Below, piece by piece: positions 1 through 6,785 of a stretch of DNA of 44,708 bases (the first letter of the stretch is position 1; each line of letters begins with the position of its first letter). Source of the stretch: JAKORR01 sp964608495 (GTDB taxonomy: Bacteria; Armatimonadota; Zipacnadia; Zipacnadales; FEN-943); NCBI GenBank assembly GCA_964608495.1, contig CAZSOQ010000005.1, positions 1 through 44,708 of the forward strand, in the 5' to 3' direction. Both the position numbers and the translations under genes were made by a program. The notes under the pieces are model-generated. The model saw only the letters and a list, made by a program, of their open reading frames with translations, searched no databases and was not told the DNA's origin.

Positions 1-498
1 GCAATCGATCCCCCGTTTCGCGAAAATCTTCGCCAGAGCCTCGCCCAGCGACTCCTGCGCCGGGGTGTCGGTGGTGAAGGGCTCGAGGATTGCCCAGGCC
101 AGCAGGCCACCCAGACCGCCCGCCAGGGCCAGGGGCAGGACGTTGAGTGTGGCCGCGACCACCGTCTCGACGGCCGACTTCTTCGTCTTGGGCACCATCC
201 CGTCGCCCGGCAGCGACTCGACGGGGCCGGTCAGGGGCCCCGATACGGGAGGCAGAGACGCCGACGGGCCCGGCACCGCCGAGACGTCCAGGTCCTCCAG
301 GCTTATGTCAAGAACATCCTCGCCGGCTTCGGGCGCCCGGCCCGGCAGCAGGGGGGCCGGCGGCAGGGGCGGCCCGGACGCCTCTGTCGGAGCCGGACCG
401 GGAGCCGGGGCCTCGGCCGCCTCCGGCTCCGCGAGCTCCCCGGGCTCTTCATCCAGGTCCTCCGCACTCAGATCGAGAAGATCGTCGTCGTCGCTCAC
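1..498 (-). CDS. Acidic N-terminal tail membrane protein, partial
   Basis: The last visible gene of the ubiquitin-like operon; its 3' part lies beyond the left edge, leaving 166 residues. It opens with a GTG codon 112 bases after the RING-like gene. The first 75 residues are very acidic and hold two related patches, DDLLDLSAEDLD (residues 5-16) and DVLDISLEDLDV (61-72). A Pro/Ala-rich linker follows, then a basic KTKK patch (104-107) and a probable membrane segment at about 112-138. The acidic patches resemble the short motifs in the other operon proteins, so this may be a membrane docking partner whose tail lies in the cytoplasm. I do not recognise a named family. The start is inferred from reading frame and operon position. 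Confidence 0.7.
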   Translation of the reverse strand, partial: MSDDDDLLDLSAEDLDEEPGELAEPEAAEAPAPGPAPTEASGPPLPPAPLLPGRAPEAGEDVLDISLEDLDVSAVPGPSASLPPVSGPLTGPVESLPGDGMVPKTKKSAVETVVAATLNVLPLALAGGLGGLLAWAILEPFTTDTPAQESLGEALAKIFAKRGIDC

Positions 499-610
499 GA
501 CTGGCGGTACACCCCCTGCTGGTTCCGGCCGAGCGCCCGCTGAGGTGCGCCCCAGGCCCGGGACAGCCGACTGCCCCGCAACCTGCCTGCCAGGACGCTC
601 GGCCCTCGCC

Positions 611-1435
611 TCAGAATCCGCCGGTGGAGCTCATGCTCACCAGCACGACCAGAATCCAGAAGCCGATGGTGCCCAGGCCGAGGATGATGGCACCCACGGC
701 CTTGCCCCGAGCCGACTGCATGCGGATACCCAGGGCTCGCATACGGGCCAGCACCCCCGCACCCACGATGGCCCCAACGAGCCCCAGGATGCCGAAGGAG
801 AACAGCCCCAGGATGGCGAGAACGAAGCCGTTGGTAGCGGCGGTCTCCAGGCCCGCGGCGGCCGTGGCGGCGGCCGGAGAGGGTATTCCGCGAGGCAGCG
901 AGGGACGCGGCGACCCCCCGGCGGCCGGACCGGGCCTGGCCACGGGCACCGCCTGCGGCGGGTGCGCGTCCGGCGCGTAGCCGCAGCCGTAGGTCGTGCA
1001 GCCCCCGTTCTCCCCCCAGCAGTCCGCGTGGTGGGCAACCCGGCAGGCCGGGCAAACGAGCATGCGCTCCCGCGTTTTGAGCGGGAATCGGCAGTAGGGG
1101 CAGAGCCGGCCCACGTACTCGCCGCTCACGGGCGAGGCCGTGTAGGCGGCCCCGCCGGTGGGAACCGAGGGCGCCGCCGGCGTGGCGGCCGTGCCGGGCC
1201 TCGGCCGCGGCGCCGGCACATCCTCGACCTCCACGACCAGCACGTCGTCGCCGCCGCCGGTCGGAGGCGGGGCCACGGCGGCCGGGCTTGAGTGAGGGGG
1301 CGGCGAGGCGACGTCCTCCTGCGGCTGCGAGCCGGACCGGGAGCCGTCCGGCTCACGACCGATAATGCGCCGCCCACACAGGGGACAGAAGGGCCCCTGC
1401 AAGGTGAACTTGCCGTCGCAGAAGGGGCAGCGCAT
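611..1435 (-). CDS. RING-like zinc-finger membrane protein, candidate E3
   Basis: A 274-residue protein with two zinc-binding regions. An N-terminal zinc ribbon uses C3, C6, C17 and C20. A second module at 112-151 has C112-x2-C115, C128-x2-C131, H135/H136, C139-W140, C146 and C151, the spacing of prokaryotic RING or related treble-clef fingers. An acidic stretch, DDVLVVEVEDV (63-73), lies between them. Two membrane segments follow at about 204-228 and 246-268, so the zinc modules probably face the cytoplasm. RING fingers act as E3 ligases in eukaryotes by recruiting a charged E2, and this gene lies 26 bases after the E2-like gene, which supports a candidate E3 or substrate-recruiting role. 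Activity is inference; a plain zinc-ribbon adaptor is the main alternative. Confidence 0.82.
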   Translation of the reverse strand: MRCPFCDGKFTLQGPFCPLCGRRIIGREPDGSRSGSQPQEDVASPPPHSSPAAVAPPPTGGGDDVLVVEVEDVPAPRPRPGTAATPAAPSVPTGGAAYTASPVSGEYVGRLCPYCRFPLKTRERMLVCPACRVAHHADCWGENGGCTTYGCGYAPDAHPPQAVPVARPGPAAGGSPRPSLPRGIPSPAAATAAAGLETAATNGFVLAILGLFSFGILGLVGAIVGAGVLARMRALGIRMQSARGKAVGAIILGLGTIGFWILVVLVSMSSTGGF

Positions 1436-1461
1436 TTAGGTCCGCACTCACTCCGCGGTTG

Positions 1462-2034
1462 TCAAAGTAGCTCAATGTCCATGTCGTCCGCGCGGGCCGG
1501 CTGGGCCTCGTCCTCGGGCGCGACGTCAGCCGAGGCGCCGCTATCGCCCATGAGGTCAATATCCAGATCGGGCTGGTACAGGTCCACATTGCCCACAGGG
1601 AACAGGTCCTGGTGCATGGACGCCCACCGCGCCGCCACCGGGTTCAAAGGGCTGCGCGGGTTGTAGTTCTGGTACTGAATCATCTGGCCGATGTGGATGA
1701 TGATGTCCACCAGCGTCTCGCCCGCGGCCCAGTAGTCGTCTATGCAGATGTACGACCCGAAGTTGGGGTGGAAGATCGGCGTCTCCATGACGCACTTGGG
1801 CTTCTCGCGCGGGTAGTCGCGATGGAGGTAAAGGCGGGCACGGTGCTCGTGGCAGACGACGGGCCGGTTCGTTGCGGGATCGAGCATAACGCCCGGTATT
1901 CTGTACGTTATCTCGTAGGCCTCAGGCGGATTGCCGTAAAGCGGACGCACTTCAATGTGCGGATGCCCCGCAAACTCAGCCCGCACGGCCTGGTAGTCCG
2001 CGTATAGCCGTCGCAGCCTCGGAGTACCCACCAT
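1462..2034 (-). CDS. E2-like (UBC fold) ubiquitin-conjugating enzyme
   Basis: A 190-residue protein with the hallmarks of an E2 core. It has the YPxxxP-type strand near 74-79, the HPN triad at H89-P90-N91, the probable catalytic cysteine C97 in YICIDD, W102, and a PLNPVAARW helix segment near 129-137. E2 enzymes accept a ubiquitin-like protein from E1 as a thioester and pass it to a target amine. The C-terminal tail beyond about residue 150 is acidic and disordered-looking and holds two copies of one short motif: DLDIDL (156-161) and DMDIEL (184-189), the second one residue from the end. The gene starts 12 bases after the second JAB gene. Assignment to the E2 superfamily is strong; the substrate is unknown. 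Confidence 0.92.
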   Translation of the reverse strand: MVGTPRLRRLYADYQAVRAEFAGHPHIEVRPLYGNPPEAYEITYRIPGVMLDPATNRPVVCHEHRARLYLHRDYPREKPKCVMETPIFHPNFGSYICIDDYWAAGETLVDIIIHIGQMIQYQNYNPRSPLNPVAARWASMHQDLFPVGNVDLYQPDLDIDLMGDSGASADVAPEDEAQPARADDMDIELL

Positions 2035-2046
2035 TGCGCGTCACCA

Positions 2047-2892
2047 TCACAGCAGGCTGGGAGCGCCCGGCCGCCTCAGCAGCCACGCCGCCAGCTTCTG
2101 CAGCGGGCTTCGCTCGCCCGAGTACCGTAGTCGTTGCCAGTCCAGGTCGGCCGCCTGCCGGGCTAGGGCGAGCTGCACTCCCTGGAAGGCGCGGATCCGC
2201 TCCCCGTGGCGGCAGAACACCCCGACCTGTCTCCGCCGGTTGTCGTAGACCAGGCTCACGTGACCGGGATGGCCGAAGAAGTGCTCGGCGATGAAGCAAT
2301 CGGCCCCGGACATGAACACCCCGAAACCGGGGTGGGAATGGTACCATCCGACCACGCCGGCGCCATCCTCACGCCGCCAGACCTGCTCCATGGACTCCCG
2401 CCAGGCCTCGTGGGTCATTGTGACCTCCACGGCGCTGGCGGGCAACTCGCCGGCCACGACCGTATCCCAGATGAAGGTGTTGACCCGGCCGCCCGGGTTC
2501 GCCACGGACCCGACCAGCAGACCGGCCACCTCGGTATCCGGCTTCTCGGCGGTGTGCGCCAGGACCTTCATCAGAGCCGGCCACCACAGCCGCACCAGCC
2601 ACGGCCAGCCGGGACGTCCCAGAGCCACGACCCTGCCCGGGTCGGGAGGCCGGGCATGGCGCTCACTGACCTCGATGGGTCCTAGCTCGATGTTCAGATC
2701 ATCGTCGGCCGCGTCGGCTGGCTCCGCCGGGGCCTGGGCTTCGACGCGGTCGGCCTCGGGCGCCCGGCCCTCGGGTTCGGTTTCGCCAGCGGAGGCGGCG
2801 CCGCGAAGGTCATCACCACCGGCGGCAGCGCCGCTCAAGGCGTCCTCGCCACCGGACGGCTCTCTCGCGTCATCCCGCTCAGGGCCCGGCAC
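2047..2892 (-). CDS. JAB/JAMM metallopeptidase, candidate deubiquitinase
   Basis: A soluble JAB-domain protein of 281 residues from the chosen GTG start. The JAMM zinc site is complete: E121 in TEVAGLL, then H185-S-H187, S195 and D198 (H-x-H-x10-D). Such enzymes remove ubiquitin-like proteins from targets or trim their precursors. The N-terminal 75 residues are acidic and low-complexity and contain DLNIEL (65-70), the motif also found in the E2, E1 and HtrA proteins. The frame is open back to 2961, but the GTG at 2892 follows a GGGGGGAG-like ribosome site and overlaps the preceding gene by only 14 bases, so I prefer it. It differs from its neighbour JAB in lacking a membrane anchor, suggesting soluble and membrane-bound versions of one activity. 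Confidence 0.9.
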   Translation of the reverse strand: MPGPERDDAREPSGGEDALSGAAAGGDDLRGAASAGETEPEGRAPEADRVEAQAPAEPADAADDDLNIELGPIEVSERHARPPDPGRVVALGRPGWPWLVRLWWPALMKVLAHTAEKPDTEVAGLLVGSVANPGGRVNTFIWDTVVAGELPASAVEVTMTHEAWRESMEQVWRREDGAGVVGWYHSHPGFGVFMSGADCFIAEHFFGHPGHVSLVYDNRRRQVGVFCRHGERIRAFQGVQLALARQAADLDWQRLRYSGERSPLQKLAAWLLRRPGAPSLL

Positions 2893-4021
2893 CGGGTGCG
2901 GTCTCCCCCCTGTCGTCGGGAGAGGGCGATGGCGGCCCCACGTCCTCGGGGCGCTCGTCACGCGGCACGGAAGCTCCCTCGCCGACGTCCTCGCCCGGCG
3001 CGATGGCCGGCGGCTCGTCGGTGGGCAGGACGCCCCGCACCTCCGGGATTAGCGCCTCGCGCGCGGGCAGCCAGACCCTGTCTCCCGCCTCCAGACTCTC
3101 GTCCCTGAGGCCGTTGATCACCTGCACCACGGCCGCCAGTTCCTCGCGGCCGTACTCCAGGTCGCAGACCTCAGCCAGGCTCGTTCGGTCGGACACGGTG
3201 TACCACCGGCCGAAGGCGGGCGGCTGAAGGCCCTGCACCGACTGCTGCATCCGGCCCACCGACACCTGCAGGTCCGCGACGCCAGCCTTCACGTCGGCCA
3301 AGCTTTGCAGGCGCGTCATGCCGTAGGCCTGCATGAACAGCACCACGAACAGAGCCAGGCAGACGCCCCAGCCCAACCACCAGGCGCGCTCGGCGAAGCT
3401 CTTGCCCTCGCCGCCCGAACCGGCCACGGCCGTCATTGGTATCGCCTCCGGCGCGAACTCGCCGGCCTCTTCCGCCGGCCTCCGCTCCAGGGTCTGGTAC
3501 ACCTTGTCTCCGCTCAGGCGCGTCACCCGACCCTCATCCCACCCGAAGCAGCCCATCTCGCGGCGCACCGGGTCCACCACCACGGCCACCTGCCACGGCT
3601 GGCTGAAGAAGTTGCGCTGGATGAAGTGGTCGTGCTCGCTCAGGAAGATGCCGAAGTTCGGGTGGCTGTGGTACCAGCCCACGATGGCCAGGCCCGGCAA
3701 CCGCGTGTCCAGGGCCTCGTACCACTCGCTCCAGCTCTCGTGGGTGAAGGTCACATGCGCGCTGCCCGCGTCGGCGTGCTTGGCGGGCAGGGCCGTCTCG
3801 ACCTCGACCATGGTCCCTCTGGGGCCGCCCACCACCCGCCCGACCAGAATCCCGCCCACCTCGCGGGCCGTGTCCGACTCCGCGTGGTTCCAGACCGTCT
3901 CCTGCACCGACCGGGCCATGAGCACTGCGGGCGGGCCGTGCCACTCGCCCGGGTCGCCGTTCGACGGCTCGTCCAGATGCACGTCGTCGTCTTCGGGTTG
4001 AGGATCGTCTTGCTCAGCCAT
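2879..4021 (-). CDS. Membrane-anchored JAB/JAMM peptidase with LysM domain
   Basis: A 380-residue protein. An acidic start (EDDDVHLDE, 10-18) leads into a JAB domain with an intact JAMM site: E54 in REVGGIL, H118-S-H120, S128 and D131. A membrane helix lies at about 213-233, followed by a heptad-like coiled coil (236-264) and a LysM-like module (272-320, YTVSDRTSLAEVC through DRVWLPA). A Pro/Glu-rich tail ends the protein. The simplest topology puts the peptidase in the cytoplasm and LysM, a peptidoglycan-binding fold, outside. The protein could therefore remove ubiquitin-like tags at the membrane in response to the cell wall. Its ATG overlaps the E1 stop by 8 bases. The JAB call is firm; the LysM call is somewhat weaker. 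Confidence 0.9.
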   Translation of the reverse strand: MAEQDDPQPEDDDVHLDEPSNGDPGEWHGPPAVLMARSVQETVWNHAESDTAREVGGILVGRVVGGPRGTMVEVETALPAKHADAGSAHVTFTHESWSEWYEALDTRLPGLAIVGWYHSHPNFGIFLSEHDHFIQRNFFSQPWQVAVVVDPVRREMGCFGWDEGRVTRLSGDKVYQTLERRPAEEAGEFAPEAIPMTAVAGSGGEGKSFAERAWWLGWGVCLALFVVLFMQAYGMTRLQSLADVKAGVADLQVSVGRMQQSVQGLQPPAFGRWYTVSDRTSLAEVCDLEYGREELAAVVQVINGLRDESLEAGDRVWLPAREALIPEVRGVLPTDEPPAIAPGEDVGEGASVPRDERPEDVGPPSPSPDDRGETAPGAGP

Positions 4022-5315
4022 CGCTCTTCACTCCGACTGCGGCGACCTTGCCCAGCGCCAGCTCCCTGTCCGCCGCCAGCAGGTAGTGGCGCATAGTCAT
4101 CCCGCTGCGGAAGGTGACCACGTCGTAGGGCGGCAGCCCCAGCTCGGCCAGGGGGCGGTCCGCGTAGTCCTCGTGCCCATACACAGCGTGGGTCAGATCC
4201 GGGTCGCGCACCTCGCCGCAGGACTCACAGCGGGCTTCCTCCTCCGTGATCCGGCTGAGGGCCCCGCAGCGATCCTCGTGAGTGCCGCACTGGGCGCAGT
4301 TGAGCCCCACGCACACCTCGCGCTCGAACTCGACCACCGCGTCCTCGCCCAGGGTCTCGCGGGCCAGGGCCAGCAGCTCCGCCCCCGTGGTGTCGTGGAC
4401 GCTGCGGTCCAGCGGCAGGATCTCGGGATAGGTGTAGTGGGCCGGGCAGCCCTCGCGGCGCTGGTACTCGACCACGTAGGACTGGTGGTATAGGCCCTCG
4501 AAGACGTAGCCGCAGCCCGAGAGCGTGGGCAGGTGGCGGTCGGCATGGAGGAGCTTCACGCCCTCCTGGACCTGGATGCCGGCTATGATGGCCGCGATGG
4601 TGGGGGTGGTGGGCACCTTGCCCAGCTCCACGTCCTCGCGTGAGAGCAGGGCGCAGGAGCGGCGGACGCTGAGCAGCTTGTAGTCCAGCTCCGACATGAT
4701 GCACTCGTAGCAGGGGCCGTCGGGCGGCGCGAAGAGCCGCACGACGCCCCGGACCACCTCGATCGCCCCGTCTATCCAGGGCTTGCCCACTCGCCACGCG
4801 AAGCTGTTGATCGCCACTCGCGCCTCGCGGTTGTCCAGCGCCCCGAAGATCAGGTCCATCTCGGCGAAGACGCCCGTGCCCACGTCATACACGATGTTGG
4901 CGTACCGGGCCTCGACCGCCACCTCCGGGTTGATCTGGCGCGCCATCTCGCCGGCGGCGAGGGCCTTCCGGCGCCCCACGTCGCTCGCCCGGAACAGCAC
5001 CGAGCGCGAGAGATTGGTGCTCTCGATGGTGTCGAAGTCAACCAGGAAGATGCCGCCGATGCCGAGCAGAGCGAGGGTCTTGACGATCTCGTTGCCCAGG
5101 GCACCGCCCCCAACGACCAGCGCCCTGGCGCTGCGCAAGCGTTCCTGGTCCCACCAGTGGATTAGGCGGAGGCGGCTGTAGCGGTCCTCGCCGGTCTGGA
5201 CGTCGAGCACGTCGGGCTGCACTTCAGGCGCGGCTTCCGCCTCCGGCTCGGGCTGCGGCGAGGGCTGCAGTTCCACCTCGAGCTCAGGCTCCGGGTCACC
5301 CGCCTCTGCCTTCAC
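4014..5315 (-). CDS. E1-like (ThiF/UBA fold) ubiquitin-activating enzyme
   Basis: A 433-residue adenylating enzyme. The nucleotide-binding loop is GGGALGN (69-75), followed by DFDTIESTNLSR (93-104), typical of the ThiF/MoeB/E1 superfamily. C202-x2-C205 and C290-x2-H293 probably form the family zinc site. C221, in the loop before PTTPTIA, is the best candidate for the thioester cysteine. A C-terminal extension has a second zinc-ribbon pattern, C340-x2-C343 and C363-x2-C366, of unknown role. The N-terminal 45 residues are acidic and contain ELEVEL (11-16), matching the operon's shared motif. It would adenylate the ubiquitin-like C-terminus and hand it to the E2. Its GTG start overlaps the upstream stop as GTGA, implying translational coupling. 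Confidence 0.93.
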   Translation of the reverse strand: MKAEAGDPEPELEVELQPSPQPEPEAEAAPEVQPDVLDVQTGEDRYSRLRLIHWWDQERLRSARALVVGGGALGNEIVKTLALLGIGGIFLVDFDTIESTNLSRSVLFRASDVGRRKALAAGEMARQINPEVAVEARYANIVYDVGTGVFAEMDLIFGALDNREARVAINSFAWRVGKPWIDGAIEVVRGVVRLFAPPDGPCYECIMSELDYKLLSVRRSCALLSREDVELGKVPTTPTIAAIIAGIQVQEGVKLLHADRHLPTLSGCGYVFEGLYHQSYVVEYQRREGCPAHYTYPEILPLDRSVHDTTGAELLALARETLGEDAVVEFEREVCVGLNCAQCGTHEDRCGALSRITEEEARCESCGEVRDPDLTHAVYGHEDYADRPLAELGLPPYDVVTFRSGMTMRHYLLAADRELALGKVAAVGVKSDG

Positions 5316-5596
5316 CTACACACCACCAGGCCCGCCGTTATCTCCGGCTGCAAGCGCAGCACGTCCCCGTCCTTGACCCCGGCGTCTCCCAGAGTCTGCT
5401 CGTCGGAGAGCTGCTTGCCGGACTGCTTGTGGTGGAACTTGTAGCTCAGCGGCTGGCCGTCCGGCCCCGTGGTGGGAAGGCTCATCAGTTGTACGAGCTT
5501 GGCGATGATGCGGTTGACCGCCGCGTCGTCCGGCAGACTGGCCTTCTGCTCTTTGCTGCCCGTGGCGTCCATGATGGTGACGGTGACTTTGCCCAC
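5312..5596 (-). CDS. Ubiquitin-like (beta-grasp) protein
   Basis: A 94-residue protein starting at a GTG placed 8 bases after a perfect AGGAGG site; the reading frame is open further upstream but that part overlaps the HtrA gene. The pattern is beta-grasp: a strand (VTVTIMD, 4-10), a helix (about 24-38) and the late ubiquitin/YukD-like segment LGDAGVKDGDVLRL (69-82). It is the expected modifier for the neighbouring E1, E2 and JAB enzymes. The C-terminus reads EITAGLVVCR and lacks the usual Gly-Gly. Either a protease exposes an internal glycine (G89) first, or the terminus is used as it is. It is the only complete protein of the operon without any acidic-hydrophobic short motif, as would fit it being the binding partner of that motif. 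Confidence 0.85.
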   Translation of the reverse strand: MGKVTVTIMDATGSKEQKASLPDDAAVNRIIAKLVQLMSLPTTGPDGQPLSYKFHHKQSGKQLSDEQTLGDAGVKDGDVLRLQPEITAGLVVCR

Positions 5597-5631
5597 TGTC
5601 GAGACCTCCTGGTTGGCCCGAAGCCGCCCCT

Positions 5632-6624
5632 TCAGTAAAGCTCGATATCCAGGTCCGAAAGATCCTGATCCGGCGGCGGCTGAGCGCCGCCACCGGCGGC
5701 CGGAGGCGTCGGCGGCCCACCGGCCTGCACCACCTGCGTCGCTAGTCTCTGCACCGCCAGCCGCGCCGCCAGAGTCCCGCTCAGCACCCCGATCACCAGC
5801 GAAACCGCCGCCGAGACGAGCACGACCGTCCACAGGTTGGGCGCGCCGCTCAAGGGCGAAGAGGGCTCCTCTTCGGTGGGCGAAGGCTTGGCCGGCTCGG
5901 GGCCCTTGGCCTCCTCATCGCCCTTCGTCGTCTTGCCCTTCTCGCTGTCGGCCGGCTTCTGGTCCTCCGTCGTCGCCTCGCCGGCCGGCTCCTCGTCGGT
6001 GAAGGCCACGCTGTGCGTGATCCCCTCGTCATCGAGGAAGGCGCCCACCTCTTCGACGGGTATGGCGAAGCCCACGTTCTCGGCCTTCGCCGCCACCTTC
6101 GCGTTCATCCCCACCACCAGTCCGCTGCTGTTGATGAGCGGCCCGCCCGAGTTGCCCGGATTCAGCGCCGCGTCGGTCTGGATGAAGACCTTCCCGTCCT
6201 GTTCCTGATGGGGGTTGCTGACCACGCCGCGGGTGACCGAATGCTCCAAGCCCAGAGGAGCACCGAGGGCCGCCACCTCCTCGCCTGTGCGCAGCGACTT
6301 CGAGGAGCCGAGCTGCACAGTCGGCAGGTTCCTACGCTCGATCTTGACGGCAGCCACATCGCGGTCCGCGGACTTGGCGACCACCTTCCCTTCGACCTCA
6401 CTGCCGTCGCGGAGACGCACTTTCACCGTCTCCGCATCTCCGACGACGTGGGAGTTGGTGGCGATGTAGCCCTGGGGGGACACCACGAACCCGGCACCCA
6501 CCTTGTCGCCGCCAGCCAGGATCGTGACCACGGCACCATCCACGCGCTCGATGGCGTCGGGCAGGTTGCCCGCGCACAGCGTGTAGAGCGCCGCAAGCAT
6601 GAAGGCGGACGCGGTTGCTGACAC
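5632..6624 (-). CDS. HtrA/trypsin-like serine protease with C-terminal anchor
   Basis: A 330-residue protein, the first gene of the operon, with a GTG start after a GAGGTGAG-type site. A short hydrophobic N-terminus (about 6-19) may be a signal peptide. The trypsin-like core has the catalytic triad H59 (TNSHVVG), D89 (DRDVAAVKI) and S159 (GNSGGP). No PDZ domain follows, unlike classical DegP. A Glu/Lys/Pro-rich linker leads to a membrane helix at about 264-286 and a C-terminal tail ending DLDIELY (324-330), an exact example of the operon's short motif at the very C-terminus. With a cleaved signal the protease lies outside and the tail inside, so it could couple envelope proteolysis to the cytoplasmic conjugation enzymes. 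That topology is inferred. Confidence 0.9.
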   Translation of the reverse strand: MSATASAFMLAALYTLCAGNLPDAIERVDGAVVTILAGGDKVGAGFVVSPQGYIATNSHVVGDAETVKVRLRDGSEVEGKVVAKSADRDVAAVKIERRNLPTVQLGSSKSLRTGEEVAALGAPLGLEHSVTRGVVSNPHQEQDGKVFIQTDAALNPGNSGGPLINSSGLVVGMNAKVAAKAENVGFAIPVEEVGAFLDDEGITHSVAFTDEEPAGEATTEDQKPADSEKGKTTKGDEEAKGPEPAKPSPTEEEPSSPLSGAPNLWTVVLVSAAVSLVIGVLSGTLAARLAVQRLATQVVQAGGPPTPPAAGGGAQPPPDQDLSDLDIELY

Positions 6625-6663
6625 CTCGGCTCACCTCGCGCGGAGAGCGGCTGTACAGCGGCA

Positions 6664-6692
6664 ATTCTACTCCCGCTCGCCGCCCCTATCAA
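6664..6692 (-). promoter_or_regulatory. Sigma70-like promoter of the ubiquitin-like operon
   Basis: Read on the minus strand there is TTGATA (6692-6687), a 17-base spacer, then TAGAAT (6669-6664), each one mismatch from consensus. It lies 40 bases before the GTG of the HtrA-like gene and points into the operon. The same TAGAAT box with a 17-base spacer occurs at the promoter of the Hsp90/CHAT operon. Confidence 0.6.
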
Positions 6693-6785
6693 GCCGCGCC
6701 CGGCCGAGCACCGGCCCTGGGCGCGCCCACCCGGGCCGGGGGTCCCTGCTGGACGACCCGGCCGGGGGCCCGAGGTACCCCGAGG

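Noticed and set aside
65..1291. Long plus-strand open frame of 408 residues
   Set aside because: Low-complexity Arg/Gly/Pro-rich translation antisense to the RING-like and acidic membrane genes; a result of high GC content.
2893..2961. Earlier ATG for the soluble JAB gene
   Set aside because: It would overlap the membrane JAB gene by 83 bases; the GTG at 2892 has a better ribosome site.
5597..5833. Longer version of the ubiquitin-like protein
   Set aside because: The extra N-terminus overlaps the HtrA gene and is Gly/Arg-rich without structure; an AGGAGG site marks the GTG at 5596.
1..6692. CBASS or Pup-proteasome system
   Set aside because: E1, E2 and JAB recall CBASS, but no CD-NTase or effector is present; no Pup, Dop/PafA or proteasome genes are seen.
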